Source: Candidatus Argoarchaeum ethanivorans
Lineage (GTDB): Archaea; Halobacteriota; Methanosarcinia; Methanosarcinales; EX4572-44
NCBI GenBank assembly: GCA_004193545.1
Contig: RPGO01000033.1
Location: 129,841 to 193,840, forward strand
Direction: 5' to 3'
Length of the DNA: 64,000 nt
Part shown: in pieces, positions 51,113 to 60,975 of the stretch
Position numbering within the stretch: the first letter of the stretch is position 1
Layout: each line of letters opens with the position of its first letter
Position numbers and translations under genes: made by a program
Notes under the pieces: generated by a model
Databases searched by the model: none
What the model saw: the letters and a program-made list of their open reading frames with translations, nothing else
Told to the model about the DNA's origin: nothing

Positions 51113-52770
51113 ATGGTGTCATTGAGAAAGAAGAAGATCAAAGGTCACATCTATTGGTATGCTGCCCAAAATGGCAAGAGTTGATGGCAAGCCCAGGCAG
51201 ATGTGGCAAAAGTACCTCGGAACTGCTGAAAAGATCGTCGAACTGAAAAAAAGGGCAACAGGACTACCACACATCAAGCTAACATCATTCCAATACGGAA
51301 AAACCGCCGCGCTCCTTGCCATATCCGAGGAACTGAACTTCATCGACATCGTAAACCGACATACCAACAAGAAGAAGATAGAAGGCTTAACAGTTGGCGA
51401 GTATCTCCTCTTGAACATCATCGGAAGGTGTGATGGAGCGTTATCAGAGAATGCCATGCAGAAATGGTTCGATAAATCCACATTAAGCCTGCTCTGGAAG
51501 TTTTCACACAGACTTACCTGCCAGAACTTCTTAAACCACTACAAATACGTAGATCACGAAACCAGCAAGAAGATCGAAGACGACCTGTGCAAGGCTCTTA
51601 TCGAGAAGGGTCTGACGCCCCGAATACTTTTCCTTGATGAAACCAACTGGTTCAACTATATCACGAAAGGAGAAGAGCTGCCGCAGAACGGGAAGAACAA
51701 ACAGTACAGAAACCATATGAAACAGGTGTGCACGGGGCTTGCCGTATCCGAAGATAATGTGCCATTCATGCACGAAGTCTACGAGGGGGACAGACACGAT
51801 TCCAAGATATTTCCGGAACTGCTGGATGCGCTCACGGAGCGGCTGACCAATCTGAAAATAACGACTGACGACATGATACTGGTCTTTCCATAGGGTAACT
51901 CAAAAGTAAATATCGAAGGTGTGACATCCCAAATGAATGTTGTAGCTTCTGCGAAACATAATCAAGCGGAAGAACTTTTGGAAATATCGCTTGATGATTA
52001 CAAATATTTGTATACAAATTCAAAGGGCAATAAGATATACGGTTATCGTACAAAGCATGAATTCTTCGGGAAGGAATTCACTACTGTTGTCCTCTACAGT
52101 GCTGCCTCGCACAAAAAACAGATGGAAAGCTATGAAAGAAGAAAGGCAAAGATGCTTGAGAAACTTGGCTGATCTGCAACGAAGGCTTGAGAGCAACCGA
52201 GGGAAGGAGCGGGATTATTTACAAGGATTTCAGATCGGTGTTTGGGTATAAAATTGGCGCGGTGCTACCTGGCAAGAAAAAGCCGACTCCGGAGGTGTGG
52301 ACCCTGGATGATGTGGAAAAGAAGCGTTATGCGGGTTTTGGAAAGACTATTGTTTTTACTGATCTACATGCATGGCATTCCAAAAAGATTGCGAAGACGT
52401 ACAACCAGAAGTATCTTGTTGAGGACGATTTCAAGCTGCTAAATGATGTACTTCTTGTTCCGGTTGGACCGGTTAACCATCATAAGGATTTCAACATCCG
52501 GGCGCACATTTTCTTATGTGTTGTGGGTATGATTTTCTACAGGTATCTGGCATGGAAATGCAAACATCTTCGATTGAGCATTGTGCGGCTTGTTGATGAG
52601 TTGGGGGGATACGTCTTGCTCTTGTGCAGGAGAAGACTGGTGGGGACATTGTGATGATGGTTGAAGAGATGGATGTAAAACAAGCTCGATTATTTTCTCT
52701 GCTGGATATGGAAAAATTTATGGTAAGTTGGGGAAATCGGTGGCAAGGGGGTTTATGTTTTGATAGGTCA
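51113..52770 (+). pseudogene. IS1634-type transposase with several lesions
   Basis: The protein can be assembled from three frames. MVSLRKKKIKGHIYWYAAQNG comes first; an extra base near 51175 shifts to RVDGKPRQMWQKYLG and the long run to DMILVF. A stop at 51891 (TTTCCATAG) breaks the GN-S-K motif after the first aspartate region (FLDETNWFNY, YEGDRHDSK). The next part, EGVTSQMNVVASAKHNQAEELL, continues to 52168, and a further shift leads to YKDFRSVFGYKIG, VFTDLHAWHSKKIAKTYNQK and RAHIFLCVVGMIFYRYL. With at least three lesions it is dead. Clear terminal repeats were not found. Confidence 0.75.
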
Positions 52771-52954
52771 TACATCGATTGGGTCGGATGATGGTGTTTT
52801 TTGGGGTATGTTTGAAAGTCAAGGTAAAGTCTGCTATCGAGAGAAATTTTTTCATCTTGCCGTAGAATCTGCTTTAGATATTGGATAGATTATAATCTCT
52901 GCATACGCAGTATGCAGTGCTTGCAATTCAAATCACAGAGAGGGGCGAATTTTT
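52771..52954. other. region between dead IS and tgtA
   Basis: It holds a B-type hairpin CTGCATACGCAGTATGCAG (52899-52917) followed by TGCTTGCAATTC, the same continuation as at 31633. There is no gene. Confidence 0.6.
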
Positions 52955-54394
52955 TTATACAATTTCAGCATACAGCTTCAATTGTTGAGTGAACTCTTTC
53001 TTCATTCCTGAAGGCTTTTTAAACACAAAAAGAGCCCCTGGATTGCACTGGATTAATCGTATCACATTGTCAACAGCAACGCACAATGCTTCATAATCAT
53101 AGTCATTTACCTCTGCATTGAACGGATATGATTCACGAAGAAGGGCAGGGTATGCACCAAAAGGCGGTTTAAAATCAAGGACGTAATCGAAACCATCCGC
53201 ATCCATTTTTTCATATCTTTCTTTAATGAGCACCTTTCCAGAAAACTCAAATCGCTCAATATAACGATTATACCGCAAAACTTCAGACCTTCCCGCGGAC
53301 TCACTGCCGCAGTAAAAAAAGGTGGACTTTGGCATAGAATCAACACGTTCAATCCATCCGGAATGCTTGACTGCAGCTTTCAAACCAGCAAGGAGAGAGG
53401 GATGAGAACGACATCGCTGTTCTACAAGTTCCCAGAGTGAGCCGTCTTTAATGCACTGTTTGATAAGAAGTATCTCTTCAAAGATGGCATACAGGTTGTG
53501 GCGTGCAATAAGCTTCACATCATCTTTTAAATCCTTCACATCACAAGATGAGCATACTGGGCAGGAGCAGGGCAGATAGTGCAAATCTTCGATATGATAT
53601 GTACCGCGACTCGTCATGTATCTGCCGTCTCTTGCATACAATGCGTAGGCAGCAGAATCAAAGAGATCACACCCGAGTGCAACTGCAAGAGCAAACATCA
53701 TCGGATGCCCGGCACCAAACAAATGCACAGGTGCACACGGTGAAAGCCCCTGCTTTGAAGATACAATAACATCTACTAGATCACGATAACGATACGACTC
53801 CATCAGTGGAACAACAGCACCAATCGGGCATAGATCAAACCCGATCTTGCAGACCTCCTCTGCAGCATGCTTTCTGAGCCTTGTAAAAGTAGAACCCTGG
53901 ACAGGTCCTGCAAGCAGCATATCACCGCAGTCGATATCCTTCATTTCTCTTAGACGTTGAAGTGTGATCTCAAGCTCCTTTTCGGCACGAGAAAAACTAA
54001 CATCAGGCGGTGTTGGAATATCAAGCGGCACACCAATATCACTACCGATTGCAGATTGAAACTTTACAATCTGTTCTGATGGTACGTCTACATCATTGTA
54101 CAGATATAATTGAAACGAGCCTGAATCAGTCATAATTGGCCCATTGAAACCAAGAAGCGTATGCAAACCAGTATCGATTGCAGCATTACGAAGACGACTA
54201 CTCCGATAAATGGTATAAGAATTGGTTATTAGTGCCTGCGCACCATAGTTTTTTAATTCAGATGGTGCAATAAACTCGATATTGGGATTGATCACCGGCA
54301 AGACGGTTGGTGTTTCAATCACCCCGTGCGCGGTGTATAATTTACCAATGCGTCCTGCACAATCCTTATTGAGTATTTCAAAAACAGTAGACAT
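52955..54394 (-). CDS. tgtA: archaeosine tRNA-guanine transglycosylase, catalytic protein
   Basis: Replaces guanine 15 of archaeal tRNA D-loops by preQ0 on the way to archaeosine. The 479-residue protein starts FEILNKDCAGRIGKLYTAHG. It has the catalytic GPIMTDSGSFQLY (nucleophile or acid aspartate about residue 92), LAGPVQGSTFTRLRKHAA, HLFGAGHPMMFALAVALGCDLFD and the zinc site CSCPVCSSC (about residues 280-288). It continues about 190 residues beyond, but the C-terminal PUA domain of the 580-residue version is not evident, so the PUA part may be encoded elsewhere. It precedes purN downstream-to-upstream: purN starts at 55017 and ends 11 bases before this gene, so purN is the first gene of the pair. 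Confidence 0.9.
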   Translation of the reverse strand: MSTVFEILNKDCAGRIGKLYTAHGVIETPTVLPVINPNIEFIAPSELKNYGAQALITNSYTIYRSSRLRNAAIDTGLHTLLGFNGPIMTDSGSFQLYLYNDVDVPSEQIVKFQSAIGSDIGVPLDIPTPPDVSFSRAEKELEITLQRLREMKDIDCGDMLLAGPVQGSTFTRLRKHAAEEVCKIGFDLCPIGAVVPLMESYRYRDLVDVIVSSKQGLSPCAPVHLFGAGHPMMFALAVALGCDLFDSAAYALYARDGRYMTSRGTYHIEDLHYLPCSCPVCSSCDVKDLKDDVKLIARHNLYAIFEEILLIKQCIKDGSLWELVEQRCRSHPSLLAGLKAAVKHSGWIERVDSMPKSTFFYCGSESAGRSEVLRYNRYIERFEFSGKVLIKERYEKMDADGFDYVLDFKPPFGAYPALLRESYPFNAEVNDYDYEALCVAVDNVIRLIQCNPGALFVFKKPSGMKKEFTQQLKLYAEIV

Positions 54395-54405
54395 AAAAAA
54401 CAGTG

Positions 54406-55017
54406 TTATAAACTTTTGATTTTTACTTTTCGCTCCTCTATTACAAGTCGCCCCTCGATAAATAACTTTACCGCCTCAGAGTAGATCTGGTGTTCCTCTA
54501 CAAGGATGCGATTTGCAAGCGAATCTGATGTGTCATCTTCTAATACCGGTACACACCGCTGCAGGATTATAGGGCCGGTATCAATACCACTGTCTACAAA
54601 ATGCACGGTACAACCTGAAACTTTGACGCCATAGTTAAATGCCTGCTCCTGCGCATGAAGCCCCTGAAATGCCGGGAGGAGGGCGGGATGGATATTTATC
54701 ATCCGACCATAATAAGCGTCAAGCAGTACGCTGCCTATTACGCGCATGTAACCTGCAAGAAGCACCAGATCTGCTTTTGCCTCGTGCAGCAGTTCCAGTA
54801 TGTGTTTCTCATACGTTTCCCTGCTGTCAAAGGAATCAGGGTCAACGTGTACTGCTTTTATGCCATGTTTTTCCGCACGTGTTAGTGCATAGGCGTCCCC
54901 AACATCACTGACGACCAGTGCTATCACCGCACCTTTGATGTAACCACTCTCAATGTTATCGATTATTGCCTGGAGGTTTGAGCCCCTGCCAGATACTAAT
55001 ACTGCAATCTTTTTCAC
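54406..55017 (-). CDS. purN: phosphoribosylglycinamide formyltransferase
   Basis: Third step of purine synthesis: transfers a formyl group from formyl-tetrahydropterin to GAR. The 203-residue protein begins KIAVLVSGRGSNLQAIID (phosphate-binding loop). It has the catalytic INIHPALLPAFQGLHA, where Asn and His are conserved (about residues 106-108), and SGCTVHFVDSGIDTGPIILQ with the catalytic aspartate. It is followed by tgtA after 11 bases on the same strand. Many archaea use the formate-dependent PurT instead; the presence of PurN here is worth noting. ATG at 55017. Confidence 0.93.
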   Translation of the reverse strand: MKKIAVLVSGRGSNLQAIIDNIESGYIKGAVIALVVSDVGDAYALTRAEKHGIKAVHVDPDSFDSRETYEKHILELLHEAKADLVLLAGYMRVIGSVLLDAYYGRMINIHPALLPAFQGLHAQEQAFNYGVKVSGCTVHFVDSGIDTGPIILQRCVPVLEDDTSDSLANRILVEEHQIYSEAVKLFIEGRLVIEERKVKIKSL

Positions 55018-55744
55018 GTCAACACCTTTTTTAATATCACATATTTTAGTCTCTGCATACTGCGTATGCAGAGATAAACGGTAGCTTTCAACTCTTGATT
55101 ACTTTGTAATCAAGTTGTGCAACACTACATACTTCATATGCAGAGATAAACAAGTATGTTTTATATTTTCCTATATGTTTAAAAAGTTTGCAGTATTGAA
55201 AGCATTTAATTTCTCGCATTTCACTTTTTACGAAAGTATAAACGTATTTATTTATCTTGCTCTTTGAAATTCGGTGCATGATGAGGATACATCACACGTT
55301 ATTTTCTGCTCGCGTTGTGTACAGTTTCTTGAAAATAGCACAGTTCAAGTAAATTATTATTTGTGAATTTCCTTATATGGCACAAAGAAAGGGAAATTAA
55401 AATGGCATCAGAAGGTATTGAAGAGTTACCTACCGCATGGGCCAGATAAACAGTAGAAATCTGGATATGTTAATATTGCATGATGTATATTTAAATCATG
55501 GATGTGATCCAAATATTAAACGGGGAGAAGTAATGAAAATGCTTTGGTTGCTTAACTGAACAGAAATGGATTTAATCTTGGAAAAAAAGCTGTTTGTCTA
55601 TTCATAATTGGGATTTATATAATGTGAACTGCAACACAATGTTAGCAGAAAAAAACTAGTCTTGTTATACAAAACTGGTGTGGTTCTCGAAGATGAATTG
55701 CTGTAACTATGTAGATTTTAAGGTAAGTTGGATGTGGTTTTAAG
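55018..55744. other. 727-base region with hairpins and a transposase-tail remnant
   Basis: It holds a hairpin cluster (55051-55146), an ACGAAAGTATAAACG string near 55228, then near 55394-55558 a decayed frame reading LDMLILHDVYLNHGCDPNIK. That frame resembles the tail of the IS4-like transposase (ELFEVYQSQALDPNVNRKR). A TATA-like ATTTATATAATG near 55611 is a possible promoter for mobA. No intact gene is seen. Confidence 0.5.
55051..55146. repeat. modular hairpin cluster upstream of purN
   Basis: CTCTGCATACTGCGTATGCA(GAG) at 55051-55073, CTTGATTACTTTGTAATCAA(G) at 55094-55114 and an imperfect ACATACTTCATATGCAGA near 55126-55146. The linkers GATAAACGGTAGC and AGATAAACAAG resemble those elsewhere. 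Confidence 0.7.
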
Positions 55745-56353
55745 ATGAGTTGTAACTATGCAGCCGCTGTAGTTCTTGCAGGGGGAAAAGGATCTCGCAT
55801 GGGTTATGTTGAAAAGGCACTGATCATGTTTGACAATACACCACTCCTCATGCAGACTCTAAGAAAACTCTCGCAGGTTGTGGATACGATTGTTGTTGCT
55901 CTCAGGGACGATCGTCAGAGAGAAGACTTCTCTAAGTTGTTTCCATCTGTTGTTTTTGTGACTGACCAGTATCATAACATAGGTCCACTCGCTGGCATTG
56001 AAGCCGGGCTCGCTGCTTCCAATAAAGAGTACACACTGGTTGTTGGGTGTGATATGCCTTTTATCAACACTGATGTAATCAGGTACCTGCTGCATAAATG
56101 CAGAGGTTTTGATGTCACTATCCCACGATGGGATGATGGAAAACTTGAACCTTTGCATGCCGTGTATCGAACAAGTGTAATAAGAGAAGAAATAGGAAGG
56201 TGTATTAAGCATGGGGAGCGATTTATTCTTGCACCGGTTTTCAAAAGAAAACTAGTCCAGTATATCGATGTTTGTGAGTTAACAAAGTTTGACTTAACAC
56301 TTGACACTTTTAAGAATGTGAATAGTGAAACAGATGTGAACAGCATAGTTTAA
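55745..56353 (+). CDS. mobA: molybdenum cofactor guanylyltransferase
   Basis: Adds GMP to molybdopterin to give the guanine dinucleotide cofactor used by formate and formylmethanofuran dehydrogenases. The 202-residue protein has the nucleotidyltransferase start AAVVLAGGKGSRMGYVEKAL (about residues 7-26; the usual K of the G-G-x-S-x-R-M-G-x-x-K motif is present). It also has GPLAGIEAGLAASNKEYTLVVGCDMPFI with the metal-binding aspartate near residue 100. It is two bases ahead of fdhD, so both belong to one operon for formate-dehydrogenase-type enzymes. Confidence 0.9.
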   Translation: MSCNYAAAVVLAGGKGSRMGYVEKALIMFDNTPLLMQTLRKLSQVVDTIVVALRDDRQREDFSKLFPSVVFVTDQYHNIGPLAGIEAGLAASNKEYTLVVGCDMPFINTDVIRYLLHKCRGFDVTIPRWDDGKLEPLHAVYRTSVIREEIGRCIKHGERFILAPVFKRKLVQYIDVCELTKFDLTLDTFKNVNSETDVNSIV

Positions 56354-56355
56354 CC

Positions 56356-57066
56356 ATGATAAAAAGTTACGCTAAAACATATAAAGCTCTTGCAGTAAAA
56401 AACAGCAGTATTAAAGAGGCAGAGGTCAGTGTTGCCTGCGAAAAGGCTGTTGAATTGTTTGTTAACAACAAACATCTTGTTTCTATCCTTGCAACGCCAA
56501 ACTTACTTGAAGAACTATCTTTGGGTTTTCTTGTCTGCGAAGGTGTAGTAAACAGTCCAGAGGACATTATATCTATAGACGTTGAAGATTCGAGAATTAT
56601 GGCGATGATAAAAGAGCAGAGCAAACCAGCTTCATCTCATCAGGATATACGCATAGCGTGTGATACAATCTTTGAGAGACAGGTCATTCTTGACTCTGTT
56701 AAATATCTTGAATCCGAGGCATATTATTCCACAAGAGGCACGCATGCAGCATGCATCGTAAACAAGCAGGGTGAATGTAAAAAGAGACTGGCCGATGTTG
56801 GACGGCATAATGCGATTGACAAGGTTGTGGGATATGCCTTGCACGAACACCTTGATCTCTGTAATCATTTTTTGATTTCCACTGGTAGACAATCTGCAAG
56901 TATGGTGTTGAAAGCTGTTAGAGCTGGCATACCATTGATCGTGACAAATACAGCTCCTCTTGATAGTGGTATAGATGCAGCAGATCAATATAATATCTGT
57001 CTTGTCTGCTTTGCCGAACCAGATTACATGTTGATAACAACACATCCAGAAAGAATAAAAATATGA
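56356..57066 (+). CDS. fdhD: FdhD-family sulfurtransferase
   Basis: Sulfurates the molybdenum or tungsten cofactor of formate dehydrogenases. The 236 residues include NLLEELSLGFLVCEGVVNSPEDI, YSTRGTHAACIVNKQGECKKRLADVGRHNAIDKV, ISTGRQSASMVLKAVRAGIPLIVTNTAPLDSGIDAA, all family landmarks. The CxxC loop known from the bacterial enzyme is not seen in its usual place before the THAA segment, so the active-site details may differ. It overlaps nothing, but follows mobA by 2 bases and precedes pyrC by 10. Confidence 0.88.
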   Translation: MIKSYAKTYKALAVKNSSIKEAEVSVACEKAVELFVNNKHLVSILATPNLLEELSLGFLVCEGVVNSPEDIISIDVEDSRIMAMIKEQSKPASSHQDIRIACDTIFERQVILDSVKYLESEAYYSTRGTHAACIVNKQGECKKRLADVGRHNAIDKVVGYALHEHLDLCNHFLISTGRQSASMVLKAVRAGIPLIVTNTAPLDSGIDAADQYNICLVCFAEPDYMLITTHPERIKI

Positions 57067-57076
57067 GACTTGAAGT

Positions 57077-58396
57077 ATGACTGATACGATCATTAAAAAT
57101 GTCAGGATGTTAGTTAACAACCGAATCAGTGAAGTGAACATCTTAATCAATGATTCTAAAATTGAGAAAATATCCAAAATCGTTAGCATTAATGCGGTCG
57201 ATAATATAATCAATGGACGAGGAGACCTCGCACTTCCATCAGGAATCGATGTTCATGTTCACTTTCGGGACATGAAAGAAAAACATAAGGAGGACTGGTA
57301 CACTGGCTCGTGTGCAGCAGCAGCAGGCGGTATTACAACAGTAGTTGATCATCCGAACACACAGCCACCAACACTCAACAAAAAAAGTTTTTATCAGAAA
57401 CTAATCAAAGCAAGAAGCAAATCCGTCATCGATTTTGGGCTAAATGGTGGAGTTGAGAGTAAAAACACTAAAGAGCTAACAGAACTCTGGAATCTTGGAG
57501 TAACTGCTTTTGGAGAGATATTTGGCAGCCAGAACCTTGGTGAAGCACTCGATAAAATAAAAAGACTTGGAGCAGTTGCTTGCATACATGCAGAAGACGA
57601 AACAATCAATAGAAAGTTAATGGAAAAATATAAAAATAATCATAACCCGGAAGTGCACAGTCTCATTCGACCACCAGAATCAGAAGAAGCCGCAGTAGCA
57701 GCACTACTAAAAAAACAGTTGACACTGCATTTTTGTCACATCAGTACGAAAAACGCTGTAAACCTTATCCACTCTGCAAAAGAGAAAGGAGAAAATGTTA
57801 CCTGTGAAGTTGCGCCACACCACCTGTTTCTATCAACTAAAAGCTGGGGGAGACTTGGAAGCCGTGGTAAGATGAATCCGCCACTTCGAGAGCCCTGTCA
57901 CATACCGCCTCTATGGGAAGCTCTTAACGATCATACGATTGATATGGTGGCATCAGATCATGCCCCGCACACAATCGAAGAAAAAAACACGGATATACAC
58001 GATGCACCACCCGGAGTTCCCGGTGTTGAGACACTCCTCCCACTCATGCTCGAAGCAGCAAAACACAATCATATAACTCTAAAACGATTGATAGAAGTAA
58101 CACGTTTAAACCCGGCAAAACGCTTTGGATTTGATGCACACAACAAAGGAGACATTAAAAAAGGATTCGACGCAGATATTATTATCGTTAATACGAGTAA
58201 CACAACACCCATACGAGGAGAAAAGCTTCACAGTAAAGCAGGATGGACGCCTTTTGAAGGAACGCCAGCACTATTTCCAAGGCTCACACTTCTTCGCGGC
58301 AAGGTAATCTGGGATGAAGGCATTACTGTTAAAAAAGGGTATGGAAATCATTGTTTACGAAATGCATCTTATGGAGAAAATGATAACACCTATTGA
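57077..58396 (+). CDS. pyrC: dihydroorotase
   Basis: Cyclises carbamoyl-aspartate to dihydroorotate in pyrimidine synthesis. The 439 residues have the zinc site DVHVHFRDM (about residues 59-67), SCAAAAGGITTVVDHPNT, HCHISTKNAVNL (His ligand near 220), CEVAPHHLFLS and MVASDHAPHTIEEK (Asp near 300). This is the type I long form common in archaea. The C-terminal end overlaps the truD start by about 26 bases. No regulatory features are visible. The first ATG at 57077 follows GACTTGAAGT. Confidence 0.92.
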   Translation: MTDTIIKNVRMLVNNRISEVNILINDSKIEKISKIVSINAVDNIINGRGDLALPSGIDVHVHFRDMKEKHKEDWYTGSCAAAAGGITTVVDHPNTQPPTLNKKSFYQKLIKARSKSVIDFGLNGGVESKNTKELTELWNLGVTAFGEIFGSQNLGEALDKIKRLGAVACIHAEDETINRKLMEKYKNNHNPEVHSLIRPPESEEAAVAALLKKQLTLHFCHISTKNAVNLIHSAKEKGENVTCEVAPHHLFLSTKSWGRLGSRGKMNPPLREPCHIPPLWEALNDHTIDMVASDHAPHTIEEKNTDIHDAPPGVPGVETLLPLMLEAAKHNHITLKRLIEVTRLNPAKRFGFDAHNKGDIKKGFDADIIIVNTSNTTPIRGEKLHSKAGWTPFEGTPALFPRLTLLRGKVIWDEGITVKKGYGNHCLRNASYGENDNTY

Positions 58397-59675
58397 CGAA
58401 ACCATCGGAATTGAGACGTATGCTACGAGTGGCGATGGTACCGCAGGCATTCTCAAAAGTCAGATTGATGACTTTGTGGTAGAGGAAATCAGCAACCGGG
58501 AAGAAGGAGAGAGCGGGAAGTATCTTATTTTGGAAGTTGAAAAGCGTAACTGGGATACCTACAAGTTGATTCGCGACCTCTCTCGCATACTAAAAGTAAG
58601 CAGGAATCGTTTTGGCTGGGCTGGAACCAAGGATAAACGTGCAATCACAAGACAGAAAATCAGCATCTGGGATATGGAAGAAGAAGAGATAAACCGAATT
58701 CGTTTAACAGACGTGTCTTTACGCGTGCTTGGACGTTCTAATAAAAAAATAAGCCTTGGGGATTTGTATGCTAATAAATTTCGCATCACTGTGCGAAAGA
58801 TACCACATACCATAGATGAAACAAGTAACAGAATAGAAAAAATCGAAAAAGAGCTTGTTGAGGTCGAGGGTGCTCCCAATTTTTTCGGGGTGCAGCGATT
58901 TGGAGAGATCCGCCCGATTACTCATCTTGTAGGGCGAGCAATCATTGAAGGCGACTTTGAACAGGCGGTGATGATCTATCTTGCAAAAGTCTATGCAGGT
59001 GAAAGTGAGGAGAATCAAGAGGCACGAAAGTGTCTTGCAGAAACACACGACTTTAACCGCTGCATAAAATTATACCCGAAAAAACTCAACCATGAGCTTG
59101 CAATGTTACACCATCTTGCTAAAAACCCAACTGATTATCTGGGGGCACTTGCAAAACTATCAGAAAACCTCCAGCGCATGTTCGTCCATGCATACCAATC
59201 CTACCTGTTCAATCTTACCTTAAGCAGGCGCATAAAGCAGCAAATTCCACTGAACATGGCAACTCCCGGCGATATTGTGTGTTTTAAGAACGCTGTCGGG
59301 CTTCCGGATACAAGACGCATACAAAAAGTAACAGACCAAAACATTGAAGGCATGAATAACCTCATAAAGCGTGGACGAGCTTTTATCACAGCACCACTGT
59401 TTGGGTATGAAACGCATCTAGCAACTGGCATTCCCGGGGAGATAGAACAGCAGGTGATAGAAGAACAATCCATTAAGCTAAAAGATTTCAATGTCAGAGA
59501 TGCCACAAAGTATGCATCAAAAGGACTCAGAAGAGAGGTGCTTATACACGCAAACCGAACATACAATGTGACTCTCGATGAACTTAACAGCGATTATTGC
59601 AAGCTGATTGTTGATTTTACCCTTCAGAAGGGAAGTTATGCGACAACGCTGCTTCGCGAATATATGAAAAATTGA
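58371..59675 (+). CDS. truD: tRNA pseudouridine synthase TruD
   Basis: Makes pseudouridine 13 in tRNA. I place the start at ATG 58371 (MEKMITPIDETIGIETYAT, 434 residues), inside the end of pyrC, rather than further upstream, because this is the N-terminus typical of the family. It has the RNWDTYKLIRDLSRIL segment and the catalytic GWAGTKDKRAITRQKISI (Asp of TKDK about residue 85). Insertion-domain features PNFFGVQRFGEIRP and HAYQSYLFNL follow, then a LKDFNVRDATKYASKGLRREV stretch. It ends two bases from the convergent DUF3795 gene. Confidence 0.92.
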   Translation: MEKMITPIDETIGIETYATSGDGTAGILKSQIDDFVVEEISNREEGESGKYLILEVEKRNWDTYKLIRDLSRILKVSRNRFGWAGTKDKRAITRQKISIWDMEEEEINRIRLTDVSLRVLGRSNKKISLGDLYANKFRITVRKIPHTIDETSNRIEKIEKELVEVEGAPNFFGVQRFGEIRPITHLVGRAIIEGDFEQAVMIYLAKVYAGESEENQEARKCLAETHDFNRCIKLYPKKLNHELAMLHHLAKNPTDYLGALAKLSENLQRMFVHAYQSYLFNLTLSRRIKQQIPLNMATPGDIVCFKNAVGLPDTRRIQKVTDQNIEGMNNLIKRGRAFITAPLFGYETHLATGIPGEIEQQVIEEQSIKLKDFNVRDATKYASKGLRREVLIHANRTYNVTLDELNSDYCKLIVDFTLQKGSYATTLLREYMKN

Positions 59676-59677
59676 CT

Positions 59678-60133
59678 TCATTTTAACGTGGAATACCAGT
59701 ATTTTTTTCCATCAAGGAATTTATCGACACCAACTTTTTTAATTCTTCTCAAATTCTTTAGATGGGCATCCCCGTGACTGGTTTTTAAAAAGTCCAGCTT
59801 TTCACACGTTTCAAAATCACTGCATTCCCAGCATCCTTTGATACTTTTTTTCTGGCAGCATTTTCTAATCTTGCAAAAAGGTGGGCCGCCACCGCCATTA
59901 CATGCGTTCTTGCAGCGGAATTTTACCATTGCTCCAAGTACCTCATAGCACTGCCCGTAGTTTTCAAATACCTTGAAGAATGGAATGGTAGACAACGACT
60001 CTGCGGTCTTATCGAATCTTGACTGCCTTAATTCTTTCCTAAGATCCCTTGCCAGATCAGCAAGCTTTCCCTTGTATGCAAAGCAATCTCCACAGTAAAG
60101 ACCGCAGTATGCAATCAGCTTTTCGTCAATCAT
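59678..60133 (-). CDS. DUF3795 cysteine-rich protein
   Basis: A 151-residue protein with many cysteines: IAYCGLYCGDCFAYKG near the start, FRCKNACNGGGGPPFCKIRKCCQKKSIKGCWECSDFETCEKL in the middle. The pattern is of the DUF3795 family, which is common in anaerobes and thought to bind zinc or iron-sulfur. Function unknown. Its stop lies 2 bases from the stop of truD (59675), so the two genes converge without a terminator between them. The ATG is at 60133. Confidence 0.75.
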   Translation of the reverse strand: MIDEKLIAYCGLYCGDCFAYKGKLADLARDLRKELRQSRFDKTAESLSTIPFFKVFENYGQCYEVLGAMVKFRCKNACNGGGGPPFCKIRKCCQKKSIKGCWECSDFETCEKLDFLKTSHGDAHLKNLRRIKKVGVDKFLDGKKYWYSTLK

Positions 60134-60365
60134 CGTACCTATTCACATCCCACTGAAGATTTTTGTATTTCTTCCCCTGACAAACTTGGTATTTCAACCA
60201 TTTTTATCACCTTAGGTTCAATATGATTTTTGATTATTTATAGATTGGCACATATCATCCTTAAGTCAATAATCTTCTTCTTAATAAGGAGGCATCAGGA
60301 TGATGCTTGGGATTTTTGTTTTTATTCTGGATTAAAAGTCAAATAAACAATTAAATTATCGAATT

Positions 60366-60974
60366 TTATTCTTCAGTAAGTTTTAAAATTTCTTCGACTA
60401 AATTATAAATTTGAGTAGAGGGGTTACTTTCAACACTTATTTGTTTTATTTCATTCCTTTCATGTATTTTTATTAACTTTTTTGCATTTATAATTGCTTC
60501 TGGTCTTTCATTGATTAATAAATCATAGACGTTCATATTCTTCTTATATTTAGGTATGTATTTTTTTAATTTTTGAATTACTTCAGAACGCTCTAGTTTA
60601 GTTACATACAATTCAAAATGCAAAAGATACCATAATTCAAAATTTGGATTTGAAAAAGAAATTCTAATATCTTTACCGGCAATTTTACATGCTTCAGTTA
60701 AATCATTATTTTCATTTTCGTCACAATCAAAAACACACCAGATAGCATCTCCATTATCAAAAATTAAATTTTCTTCATTAATTTGTTTTTTTGCAAATTT
60801 TATAAGATTCTTTGGGTCTGTATACTTTGAGTCAGGTGTTTTTATTGAAAGATTAGAATATCTTGTCCGATATTTCTCAAAATAAATCCTTTCAGTTTTC
60901 TTTCCCTCACAAACAATCACATAAACTTTGCGTGGAATTCTTGTATTCTTTTTTCTGCGTTTATACCCACTCAT
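60366..60974 (-). CDS. RloB-like protein with Toprim-type motifs
   Basis: A 202-residue protein of the RloB/AbiLii type, started at ATG 60974 (MSGYKRRKKNTRIPRK), which is separated by one base from the stop of the upstream ATPase (TGATATG). The Toprim pattern is visible: VIVCEGKKTERIYFEKYR (Glu, about residue 25) and WCVFDCDENEN (the Asp-x-Asp, about residues 85-90), with NPNFELWYLLHFE conserved in RloB. It probably acts as the nuclease or effector of a two-gene antiviral pair. The gene is strongly AT-rich, like its partner, suggesting recent transfer. Confidence 0.7.
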   Translation of the reverse strand: MSGYKRRKKNTRIPRKVYVIVCEGKKTERIYFEKYRTRYSNLSIKTPDSKYTDPKNLIKFAKKQINEENLIFDNGDAIWCVFDCDENENNDLTEACKIAGKDIRISFSNPNFELWYLLHFELYVTKLERSEVIQKLKKYIPKYKKNMNVYDLLINERPEAIINAKKLIKIHERNEIKQISVESNPSTQIYNLVEEILKLTEE

Positions 60975-60975
60975 A

